Positions 11,352 through 18,108 of a DNA stretch of 64,000 nucleotides are shown here, in pieces. Numbering within the stretch: position 1 is the first letter of the stretch; the number at the start of each line of letters is the position of its first letter. The DNA is taken from positions 5,786 to 69,785 of the forward strand of contig NZ_CAKUAL010000002.1 of assembly GCF_934636505.1 (NCBI RefSeq). The letters run 5' to 3'. Both the position numbers and the translations under genes were made by a program. Source of the DNA: an uncultured Ellagibacter sp. GTDB lineage: Bacteria; Actinomycetota; Coriobacteriia; Coriobacteriales; Eggerthellaceae. The notes beneath the pieces are model-generated. The model was not told where the DNA came from and did not search any database. It saw only the letters and a program-made list of their open reading frames with translations.

Positions 11352-11395
11352 CGAAAACCTGGCGAAAACCTGGCAGAAAGTCGGCAACGGTTCGG
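11352..11395. repeat. 11-bp phased direct repeats upstream of rseP promoter
   Basis: Two identical adjacent copies of CGAAAACCTGG (11352-11362, 11363-11373) are followed by two degenerate 11-mers, CAGAAAGTCGG and CAACGGTTCGG. The period equals one DNA turn. The array lies 65-110 bases upstream of the -10 element at 11460, between the divergent adhesin and rseP genes. Either a regulator-binding array or curved DNA would fit. Apart from this array and the -10 box I recognise nothing in 11103-11564. Confidence 0.5.
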
Positions 11396-11459
11396 CAACA
11401 AAAGCCGCACAGGGGGTGTAGGTTTTCTGGGCTGGGCGCATCGGTCGGCGCGGCTTTCC

Positions 11460-11465
11460 TATAAT
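11460..11465 (+). promoter_or_regulatory. Perfect -10 box for the rseP-like gene
   Basis: TATAAT, in the context CCTATAATGGG, stands about 100 bases before the chosen rseP start. No convincing -35 lies 16-18 bases upstream. The same CTATAATGG context recurs at 13492 and 41891. Confidence 0.5.
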
Positions 11466-11564
11466 GGGCGCTGAACGTGTTATTCGGTGACTCGCTTTCG
11501 CCCGCCTTGGATGCGAGGAGCTTGCTGCCCCGTACCCCTTCAAGCCTTCCGAGGAGTCGCTTGC

Positions 11565-12677
11565 ATGGATATTGTCCTTATGATTCTGTACGTCTCGATC
11601 CTGCTCGGCTTCCTCGTGTTCATCCACGAGGGCGGGCATTATCTGGCATCCCGCGCGTTTGGCGTGCGCGTGACCGAGTTCATGATCGGCTTTCCCGGGC
11701 CTGGCATCGGCTTCACCAAATGGGGCACGAAGTTCGGCGTGACCTGCGTTCCCCTTGGTGGCTACGCGAAGGTGTGCGGGATGGAGCCGGGCGAGATGAG
11801 CCCCCATCTGGAAAGCGTGCTTGCGGCGATATACCGGCGCGGGACGGCAAACATGGAGGATATCGCGCAAGATTGCGGCATCTCCAACGACGACGCCCTC
11901 GCCGCCCTCGATGAGTTGGTGGAGTGGGGAAGCATCAAGGGTCCTACGAAAAAGGACAAGTTTAACACCTACCGCGCGATGGCCACCCGTCCCACCAAGG
12001 GGCAGGTCAAGCGCGCCGAGGCGGCGGGGCAGCCGGTTCCTCTCGCCTATGAGCTGGGACAACCGCGCCTGGTCGACGACCCCCACGCCCTCTTCGAAAG
12101 CGAATACAACCAGCAGTACCGAAGCCTTCCCTTCTGGAAGCGCACCATAATCCTCCTTGCGGGAATCGCCGTGAACCTGTTGTTCGCCGTTCTAGTCTTC
12201 GTGGTGGTGTACTCCATCGTGGGCGTCGATATGACGAACTCGCAAACGGGCGAGGTCTCGCACATCACCATGTCGCCTTTGCGCTCGGTGGAAGTCGGCT
12301 TCGCCTACATCGGCGCGGTGGTCCAGATGGTGGTAAGCCTGTTCAATCCGCAAACGGCGGCCGATGTCGTGTCGAACTCGACGTCGGTAGTCGGCATCGC
12401 TGTCATGTCGAAAACCTACGCTGAGGCGGGGCTTCTCGAATTCGTCTTCTTCATGGCGATGCTCTCGGTTTCGCTCGGCATCATGAACCTGCTGCCGATC
12501 CCGCCCCTCGACGGCGGCCGCTTCATCATCGAGATCTTCCAGAAGCTCACGCGCAAGAACGTGTCGACGCGCGCCCTGAGCTATATGAGCGCGGCGGGAA
12601 TGATTCTCTTTCTGGGGTTCTTTGCCATCATGGTCAACCAGGACGTGCAGCGTTTCGTCTTCGGCAACTGGGGTTAG
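11565..12677 (+). CDS. RseP/M50-family site-2 protease with inserted winged-helix segment and no PDZ
   Basis: 370 residues from ATG 11565 (GAGGAG 8 bases upstream). A membrane metalloprotease that cuts within membrane spans. The zinc motif HEGGH is at 21-25 in the first span, and the second metal/active motif LLPIPPLDGG ends near residue 318, with Asp316. Residues about 78-140 are not protease-like. They read as a winged helix: a helix HLESVLAAIYRRG, an EDIA-containing helix, GIS turn, recognition helix and a wing. After the second span (about 196-217) only about 20 residues separate it from the next conserved block, so the usual PDZ domain is absent. Position after dxr fits rseP; the substrate is unknown. 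Confidence 0.88.
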   Translation: MDIVLMILYVSILLGFLVFIHEGGHYLASRAFGVRVTEFMIGFPGPGIGFTKWGTKFGVTCVPLGGYAKVCGMEPGEMSPHLESVLAAIYRRGTANMEDIAQDCGISNDDALAALDELVEWGSIKGPTKKDKFNTYRAMATRPTKGQVKRAEAAGQPVPLAYELGQPRLVDDPHALFESEYNQQYRSLPFWKRTIILLAGIAVNLLFAVLVFVVVYSIVGVDMTNSQTGEVSHITMSPLRSVEVGFAYIGAVVQMVVSLFNPQTAADVVSNSTSVVGIAVMSKTYAEAGLLEFVFFMAMLSVSLGIMNLLPIPPLDGGRFIIEIFQKLTRKNVSTRALSYMSAAGMILFLGFFAIMVNQDVQRFVFGNWG

Positions 12678-12779
12678 TCCGCGCGCCGCTCGCCCAAATG
12701 CTTGCCCGTGCGCCGCAGGGAAACTATCTTTCTTGCTAGGCTCTAGGGGAAAGAGAGAGACGGGCGAAAGGACGGCGAG

Positions 12780-13469
12780 GTGGCGAGCGAGGCTCCAATC
12801 GGCGTGATATTCGACTGTGACGGCACGCTTCTTGACAGCATGGGCGTGTGGCGCGAGATGGAAAGCGAGTTCGCGCATCGGGCGGGCGGCGAGCTTTCGC
12901 CAGCCGACAAAGACCTGCTGACGACGATGACCACGCCCGAGGCGGGCGAGTTCTTCCACACGAAATTCGGACTGGGCGCATCCCCCCAAGAGGTCGTGCG
13001 CATGGTAGGCGAGTACATGATGGAGTTCTACTCGACCCGCGCGACGGCGCGCCCGGGTGCGCTCGCGTTCGTCCGCGCCCTGTTCGATCGCGGCATCAGG
13101 CTGTCGGTGGCCTCTTCCTCCCCGATGCCGTATTTGCTGGCAGGGCTTTCCCATACAGGGTTCCTTCCGATGCTCGACGCGGTAGTTTCCGTCGATGACG
13201 TGGGGAAACCGAAGCGCGAACCCGCGGTGTACGACCGCGCGCGCTCGCTTATGGGCACCGAGCTTTCCCATACCTGGGGTGTGGAAGACGCGCTATACGC
13301 GGTCGGCACGCTCAAGCGGGCGGGGTACCATACGCTGGCGGTGTACGACTGCGATATGTCAGGAACTTACGCAGCGCTTTCCTCTTCTGCCGAGCGTGCG
13401 GTGCGCGATTTCCGCGACCTCGACCCTGACGAGTTCATCGAATTTGCCCGAATGGTTTCCATGCCGTAG
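12780..13469 (+). CDS. HAD-superfamily hydrolase, beta-phosphoglucomutase-like
   Basis: 229 residues from GTG 12780 with AAAGGA 7 bases upstream. The haloacid dehalogenase core is clear: motif I FDCDGTLLDS with nucleophile Asp12 and Asp14, motif II SVASSS, Lys in GKPKREPAVYD (motif III) and GVEDALYAV (motif IV). The helical cap between motifs I and II (about residues 20-85) makes it subfamily IA, related to phosphoglycolate phosphatase and beta-phosphoglucomutase. The substrate cannot be told from sequence. It follows rseP by 102 bases on the same strand. Confidence 0.85.
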   Translation: MASEAPIGVIFDCDGTLLDSMGVWREMESEFAHRAGGELSPADKDLLTTMTTPEAGEFFHTKFGLGASPQEVVRMVGEYMMEFYSTRATARPGALAFVRALFDRGIRLSVASSSPMPYLLAGLSHTGFLPMLDAVVSVDDVGKPKREPAVYDRARSLMGTELSHTWGVEDALYAVGTLKRAGYHTLAVYDCDMSGTYAALSSSAERAVRDFRDLDPDEFIEFARMVSMP

Positions 13470-13491
13470 GAAAACACGCGACTCCATTCCC

Positions 13492-13497
13492 TATAAT
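13492..13497 (+). promoter_or_regulatory. -10 box for the CmpB-type gene
   Basis: TATAAT in the context CCTATAATGGA. It overlaps an in-frame ATG at 13496, which excludes that ATG as the real start and supports ATG 13544. Confidence 0.5.
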
Positions 13498-13543
13498 GGA
13501 CGGCAGTGTTCATAAGGCGGGTAGCGTTCGAAAAGGGAGCATC

Positions 13544-14788
13544 ATGGCGCATGGGGAAAGGGAAGAGATGGTCGTGGCCGAAGGCGGCGCGATCGATGCC
13601 GCATGCGATCCGAAACCGAAGATGCCCCTGCTGCTGAAGGTGTTCGGCGTGCTGTGCATCGTGGGCGGGGCGGTCTCCATTCCGAGCGGTGTGCTTGCAG
13701 TTGTCGTCATCGTGCAGTTTTTGCGGTCGGGCGGCCTTGCCGAGGAGGCGCTCACGCCCCTTGCTGTGACGGTGGTTCTCGTTGCTGCTCAAGCGGCTAT
13801 GTTGGTGCTGTTCATCCTGCTGGGCGTGCGTCTTCTCCGCAACAAAAGGCGCTATGCCGCACTGACCGCCGAGGTCCTCATGGCGCTCGCGGCGGTGGCG
13901 TTCATCTGCAACATCATGCTCAGCGGCACCGATGTCCATATCGTGCCGACGCTGGTCATCCTCGTGCTTTTGTTCTTCGTGTCAGGCTACGTCGACCCGT
14001 CGCTTTCCGAGGAGCGCGAGCTGCAGCGCAAGCTCCGCGACATGGAGACGCGCGACCAGGCAGAAGAGGGAACGCTCGGTCTGGACTCGACGGGGCGCGG
14101 CTATATTGCGCTCAACTTCTTCAACGTGTTCTGGATTTTCGTGGTCTGCAGCGTGTTAGGCCTGGTCATCGAAGTAGTGTATCACTTCGTCATCGTCGTT
14201 CCCGGCGAGTATCAAGATCGCGCGGGCATGCTGTTCGGGCCGTTCTCGCCCATCTACGGCGTGGGCGCGGTGCTCATGACCATGGCGCTCAACCGCTTCC
14301 ACGACAAGCCGGTGCCCGTGATCTTTTTGGTGAGCGCTGTGATTGGCGGCGCGTTCGAGTTCTTCGTCAGCTGGTTCATGGAAACCGCATTCGGCGCTGT
14401 GGCCTGGGATTATACGGGCACGTTCCTCTCGATCGATGGACGCACGAACGGCATGTTCATGGCGATGTGGGGCATGCTGGGCGTGCTGTGGATAAAGGCG
14501 CTCCTGCCGAAGATGCTCGACGTGGTGAACTTGATCCCCTGGAAGCTGCGCTATACCGTGACCGCAGTCGCCACGGCGCTCATGCTCGTGAACGCCATCA
14601 TGACGCTGCAATCGCTTGATTGCTGGTACGGGCGGCTGTCGGGGCATGTTCCCGAAACGCCCATCGAACAGTTCTACGCCACGTATTTCGACAACGACTT
14701 CATGGCGAACCGGTTCGAGAGCATGACCATCAATCCCGACAGCGCGACGCGCGGGTCAGGGGCGCCGCCGGACAGCGCTCTCGGCTAG
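13544..14788 (+). CDS. CmpB-type putative ABC-transporter membrane protein
   Basis: 414 residues from ATG 13544 (AGGGAG 4-5 bases upstream). The N-terminal half holds about four spans between residues 20 and 145 and a charged cytoplasmic stretch. The C-terminal half (about 175-370) has the ABC_trans_CmpB pattern: a span with FWIFVVCSVLGLVIEV, then RAGMLFGPFSPIYGVGAVL, FEFFVSWFMETAFG, a WDYTG element and a further span containing MWGMLGVLW. No ATPase lies nearby, and the family's transport role is unproven. A bidirectional terminator follows. Confidence 0.75.
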   Translation: MAHGEREEMVVAEGGAIDAACDPKPKMPLLLKVFGVLCIVGGAVSIPSGVLAVVVIVQFLRSGGLAEEALTPLAVTVVLVAAQAAMLVLFILLGVRLLRNKRRYAALTAEVLMALAAVAFICNIMLSGTDVHIVPTLVILVLLFFVSGYVDPSLSEERELQRKLRDMETRDQAEEGTLGLDSTGRGYIALNFFNVFWIFVVCSVLGLVIEVVYHFVIVVPGEYQDRAGMLFGPFSPIYGVGAVLMTMALNRFHDKPVPVIFLVSAVIGGAFEFFVSWFMETAFGAVAWDYTGTFLSIDGRTNGMFMAMWGMLGVLWIKALLPKMLDVVNLIPWKLRYTVTAVATALMLVNAIMTLQSLDCWYGRLSGHVPETPIEQFYATYFDNDFMANRFESMTINPDSATRGSGAPPDSALG

Positions 14789-14849
14789 GGGCTATTCGGT
14801 CGCGCGCTGAGACGGCGCGGCTTCGGGTCGGTCCAGTTGTCTTTGCAAG

Positions 14850-14892
14850 AAAAAGGCCGCTGCGGCACGGGAAGTGCTCAAGCGGCCTTTTT
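14850..14892. terminator. Bidirectional terminator
   Basis: AAAAAGGCCGCT (14850-14861) pairs perfectly with AGCGGCCTTTTT (14881-14892). T runs occur on both strands. It separates the plus-strand CmpB-type gene from the minus-strand metA unit. Confidence 0.85.
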
Positions 14893-14935
14893 ATGGTGCG
14901 GTTTGTGAATGGGCGTAGTTTGCGATTGGGAATTT

Positions 14936-15136
14936 CTACGCCCAAGGGTCGCGCTCGAACAGGGGGTTTGTCTCCCGTCGGTCGGAATAGGGGTCGTAGC
15001 CGTCGTCGTCTTCGCTCTCGGCGCGGATGCAGGGATCGCGATGCGCAGGGGCATGCTTGCGCGCTGCCTCGGCAAGAAGCTCCTCGGCGGTTTTTCGCGT
15101 CTTGCCCTGCTCGTCTTCCGAAGCGCTATTCGCCAT
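14936..15136 (-). CDS. Small acidic hypothetical protein coupled to metA
   Basis: 66 residues from the ATG at 15136. GAGGAGG stands 6 bases upstream and the start overlaps the end of metA by 11 bases, so translation is probably coupled. The protein begins [20 protein letters not shown] and ends [10 protein letters not shown]. The first half should be helical, the second half is acidic and aromatic ([10 protein letters not shown]). I do not recognise a family. There is no signal peptide or membrane span. A strong ribosome site and a terminator directly downstream argue that it is real. A link to methionine synthesis rests only on the coupling. Confidence 0.6.
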   Translation of the reverse strand: MANSASEDEQGKTRKTAEELLAEAARKHAPAHRDPCIRAESEDDDGYDPYSDRRETNPLFERDPWA

Positions 15137-16067
15137 CTGCTGCCTCCTCGTGTCCAATCGCGTCGATTTCATACGGCGTCGTTTGGTACACATAGTAGTT
15201 CAGCCAGTTGGTGTAGAGCAACTGCGCGTGCGCGCGCCAGGTCGATTCCGCAGGCTGCGCGGGGTCGTCGTTGGGGTAGTAATGCTTGGGCAGCGGCGCG
15301 TTCGGATGGGTCTTCGAGTCGCGCTCGTATTCCACATTCAGGGTTTCGCGGTCGTATTCGGGGTGGCCGAACACGAAGAAATTGCGGCTGTCCGTGCTTT
15401 TCGCCATGTAGACGCCGGCCTCGTCCGACTCGGCGATGATTTCCAGATTGGGGTTTGCCTCGATGTCCTCGGCTCGTACGTTGGTGTAGCGCGAATGCGG
15501 CGCTCGGAAGCGGTCGTCGAACCCGCGCACCCAGGGGGAAGACGGCTTCACGACGCGGTGTTCGAATACGCCGGTCGTCTTCTCGTCGAGCTCGTACTTC
15601 TCGACGCCGTAGCGATAGAAGATGCCCGCCTGGGCTCCCCAGCAGATATGCAGGGTGGAGTGGACGTTCGTCTTCGACCAATCCATGATGCGCGTGAGCT
15701 CTTCCCAGTAATCAACGTCGTGGAAATCGAGCAGCTCGACGGGCGCTCCCGTGATGATGAGGCCGTCGAAGTGCTCGTCTTTCACGTCGTCGAAGGAGAC
15801 GTAGAACGTTTCCAGGTGCTCTTCGGAGACGTTTTTCGCGACGTGGCTCTTCGTGCGGAGGAGCTCCACCTCGATCTGCAACGGCGTGTTCGAGAGCTTT
15901 CGCAGGATCTGTGTCTCGGTGGTAATCTTGGTGGGCATGAGGTTTAAGAGCAGCACGCGCAAGGGACGGATATCCTGGTGCAGCGCGCGGTGTTCGGTCA
16001 TGACGAAGATGTTCTCTTTTTCGAGTTGCGCGGTTGCCGGCAGCGAATCGGGAATCTTGATAGGCAT
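15126..16067 (-). CDS. metA: Homoserine O-acyltransferase, probably acetyl-CoA dependent
   Basis: 313 residues. It activates homoserine for methionine synthesis. The glutamine-amidotransferase-like fold shows nucleophile Cys142 (HICWGAQAG) and the His235/Glu237 pair (FGHPEYD), at the family's standard numbering. Residue 111 is Glu (GAPVELLDF). Structural work on MetA enzymes links Glu at this position to acetyl-CoA use and Gly to succinyl-CoA, so O-acetylhomoserine is the likely product despite the common name succinyltransferase. AAAGGA lies 7 bases before the start. A 66-residue protein is coupled downstream. Confidence 0.94.
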   Translation of the reverse strand: MPIKIPDSLPATAQLEKENIFVMTEHRALHQDIRPLRVLLLNLMPTKITTETQILRKLSNTPLQIEVELLRTKSHVAKNVSEEHLETFYVSFDDVKDEHFDGLIITGAPVELLDFHDVDYWEELTRIMDWSKTNVHSTLHICWGAQAGIFYRYGVEKYELDEKTTGVFEHRVVKPSSPWVRGFDDRFRAPHSRYTNVRAEDIEANPNLEIIAESDEAGVYMAKSTDSRNFFVFGHPEYDRETLNVEYERDSKTHPNAPLPKHYYPNDDPAQPAESTWRAHAQLLYTNWLNYYVYQTTPYEIDAIGHEEAADGE

Positions 16068-16252
16068 GGCGCATCCTTTCGTCTGGTAGAAACTTCCTCG
16101 CTATCCTAGCAAAAAATCAGTTCACCCAATTATATGAAGCGGCGATAACACATTATCGCGGAAATCGAGAAAGCGGATGGTGCAAGGCGCTTTTTCATAT
16201 TCCCGATTTCCGAAGACTTTCTGCAGATGGCCATGAATAAGATGATTCTGGC

Positions 16253-16282
16253 TTGACTTCCCCTCGCCAAGCCAGGTAGACT
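16253..16282 (+). promoter_or_regulatory. Promoter of rplM-rpsI
   Basis: TTGACT (16253-16258), an 18-base spacer and TAGACT (16277-16282). The transcript would carry a leader of about 210 bases before rplM. In 16068-16252, between metA and this promoter, I see only the metA ribosome site and no recognisable riboswitch. Confidence 0.65.
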
Positions 16283-16418
16283 GCAAAAGTTCGCTTTCAA
16301 AAGCCCCGTGAAAGCAGTAAAGGCAGAAGCGATATGCCAACGGAGTCCAGGCCTGAGGTATGCGCGTCGGCGTAGGAAACCGACATCTGGCTGACCTGCA
16401 CTTTTGAAAACAAACACC

Positions 16419-16440
16419 CGCTTGCGGTAACACGCAAGCG
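16419..16440 (+). promoter_or_regulatory. Hairpin in the rplM leader
   Basis: CGCTTGCG (16419-16426) and CGCAAGCG (16433-16440) form an 8-base-pair stem with a six-base loop in the untranslated leader. A GAAGGGCCCTTC palindrome follows at about 16447. Autoregulatory leaders are known for L13 operons in some bacteria; whether this is one is inference. Confidence 0.4.
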
Positions 16441-16498
16441 CCCCTTGGAAGGGCCCTTCGGCTCGTTCAAGGAACAGAGTATCTATTGGAGGAAGCAA

Positions 16499-16933
16499 GT
16501 GAAGACGTATCATGCGAAGCCCGGCGAAGTCGAGCGCGAATGGCTTCTGATCGACGCAACCGATCAGGTTCTCGGCCGCGTGGCCACCAAGGCCGCACAG
16601 ATTCTCAAGGGCAAGCACAAGCCGCAGTACACCCCGCATGTTGATACGGGCGACTTCGTGATCATCATCAACGCGGACAAGATTCGCGTTACCGGCACGA
16701 AGGCTGCAGCGAAAGAGTATTACCGCCACAGTGGTTTTCCCGGTGGTCTCAAGTCCGAAACCTTCACCGAAGCCATGGAGAAGCATCCTGAGCGCGTGAT
16801 CGAGCATGCTGTTAAGGGCATGCTGCCGAAGAACACGCTGGGTCGTGCCCAGGGCATGAAGTTGAAGGTGTACGCTGGCCCTGAGCATCCTCATATGGCT
16901 CAGAAGCCCCGCGAGATCAAGATGGAGGGTTAA
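16499..16933 (+). CDS. rplM: 50S ribosomal protein L13
   Basis: 144 residues from GTG 16499, with GGAGGA 5 bases upstream. This gives the standard L13 length and N-terminus ([14 protein letters not shown]). Conserved blocks include [28 protein letters not shown] and the C-terminal [12 protein letters not shown]. It binds 23S rRNA early in large-subunit assembly. rpsI begins two bases after its stop codon, the usual L13-S9 pairing. Confidence 0.98.
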   Translation: MKTYHAKPGEVEREWLLIDATDQVLGRVATKAAQILKGKHKPQYTPHVDTGDFVIIINADKIRVTGTKAAAKEYYRHSGFPGGLKSETFTEAMEKHPERVIEHAVKGMLPKNTLGRAQGMKLKVYAGPEHPHMAQKPREIKMEG

Positions 16934-16935
16934 TC

Positions 16936-17328
16936 ATGGCAGGTGAAGCTCTGTATTACGGCACTGGCCGTCGTAAGAACGCCGTTGCTCGCGTGCGCCT
17001 CGTCCCGGGCACGGGCAAGGTGACCATCAATGGTCGCGAGGGTGCTGAGTACTTTGGCCGCGAGGCTCTTCTCGATTACGCGAAGACCCCGTTCAAGGTG
17101 ACCGACACCATGGATCACTTCGACGTGATCGCTCGCATCAACGGTGGCGGCATCTCGGGTCAGGCCGGCGCTCTGCGTCACGGCATCTCCCGCGCTCTGC
17201 TTGACGCCGGCGACTATCGCGCCGAGCTCAAGAAGGCTGGCTACCTCACCCGCGACTCTCGTGTGGTCGAGCGTAAGAAGTACGGCCTGAAGAAGGCTCG
17301 TAAGCGTCCGCAGTTCTCGAAGCGCTAG
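16936..17328 (+). CDS. rpsI: 30S ribosomal protein S9
   Basis: 130 residues. N-terminal [19 protein letters not shown], a central [20 protein letters not shown] segment, and the basic tail [14 protein letters not shown] whose last residues reach the ribosomal P-site tRNA. GGAGGG precedes the ATG, overlapping the end of rplM. A terminator follows within 30 bases. Confidence 0.98.
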   Translation: MAGEALYYGTGRRKNAVARVRLVPGTGKVTINGREGAEYFGREALLDYAKTPFKVTDTMDHFDVIARINGGGISGQAGALRHGISRALLDAGDYRAELKKAGYLTRDSRVVERKKYGLKKARKRPQFSKR

Positions 17329-17353
17329 TTTCTTCTGGAACATACACGGTTGC

Positions 17354-17392
17354 AAACCCCGTCGTTCATTCGAGCGGCGGGGTTTCTTTTTT
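17354..17392 (+). terminator. Terminator of rplM-rpsI
   Basis: AAACCCCG (17354-17361) and CGGGGTTT (17378-17385), followed by CTTTTTT. Confidence 0.9.
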
Positions 17393-17469
17393 GTTGCTGT
17401 GAGGCGGGGGCGTGGTTGGGGTTGGCGCTGTTGGCTGCCTCTTGTTTATAGCGCTCCTTGGAAAGAAGA

Positions 17470-17500
17470 GGCCCTGCAGCAAATGGGGGGCTGCAGGGCC
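17470..17500. other. Perfect hairpin in the rpsI downstream spacer
   Basis: GGCCCTGCAG (17470-17479) and CTGCAGGGCC (17491-17500) are perfectly complementary. Read on the minus strand it is followed by CTCTTCTTT, read on the plus strand by GATTTGGGG. Its role is unclear. The surrounding 17500-17680 is conspicuously AT-rich for this genome. Confidence 0.5.
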
Positions 17501-17634
17501 GATTTGGGGGTGCGTTGAAAACGCGAGTCAACGATAGAACATAGATAATGTTACTAGTCAATATTCAATTCGAAAAAATTTTGACTTGCGGTTGAAAAAA
17601 TTTAGTGAGTGGCCAAAAAAGTATTCAAATATGG

Positions 17635-17663
17635 TTGCGTTAGGCTACTAATAACGGTATTCT
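17635..17663 (+). promoter_or_regulatory. Promoter of the small gene at 17737
   Basis: TTGCGT (17635-17640), a 17-base spacer and TATTCT (17658-17663), inside the AT-rich stretch. Confidence 0.5.
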
Positions 17664-17736
17664 GAATGCGTTTTTTAGGGGAGCGGTTGCGGTGAAAAGG
17701 GGCACGGCGGCCATCAATTGGGAAAGGGGAATCTCA

Positions 17737-17895
17737 ATGAATGCAGCACTCGACAAGATTATGGAGGCTCGCAAGTACGACGGTGTTGTCGTGAAGAACC
17801 AAAAAGCACCACAGCCTTTAGGAAACCTGACGACTGCAGAGCATGACAAAGCGCGCGCTGGCTTGTTCCCGGCGCTCGTTGGCTCGGGCAAGTAG
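17737..17895 (+). CDS. Small hypothetical protein
   Basis: 52 residues from ATG 17737, which has GGAAAGGGGA about 6 bases upstream. An in-frame GTG at 17692 with its own AGGGGAG would give 67 residues. The protein begins MNAALDKIMEARKYDGVVVK and ends GLFPALVGSGK. There is no signal peptide, span or metal motif, and I do not recognise it. It sits between its own promoter and a clean terminator in an AT-rich pocket, so it is a stand-alone gene with no functional context. Confidence 0.6.
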   Translation: MNAALDKIMEARKYDGVVVKNQKAPQPLGNLTTAEHDKARAGLFPALVGSGK

Positions 17896-17917
17896 CGTTC
17901 TTCCTTTAGTAGCGAAG

Positions 17918-17957
17918 AGGCCTGATCGGTTGCAGGGGGCAGCTGATCAGGCCTTTC
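17918..17957 (+). terminator. Terminator of the small gene
   Basis: AGGCCTGATC (17918-17927) and GATCAGGCCT (17945-17954) followed by TTTCTCGTTTT. Confidence 0.85.
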
Positions 17958-18108
17958 TCGTTTTGCGCTTCTTTTAAGTCCCCATGAAATCTTGCTGTGC
18001 GCGGGTGGCTCCCTCTTTTGCGGGTCTGCTTCCTGCTCCGCTTTCGGCTCTTCAGCCCCGATTCCAATTGTCTCGATCCGAAATCGATCCTTGTCGTTTA
18101 ACGGCTGC

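Noticed and set aside
13496..13543. ATG 13496 as start of the CmpB-type gene
   Set aside because: It lies within the TATAAT box; ATG 13544 has a proper ribosome site.
16068..16252. SAM riboswitch or T-box ahead of metA
   Set aside because: No characteristic core motifs or terminator pair could be found in the short leader.
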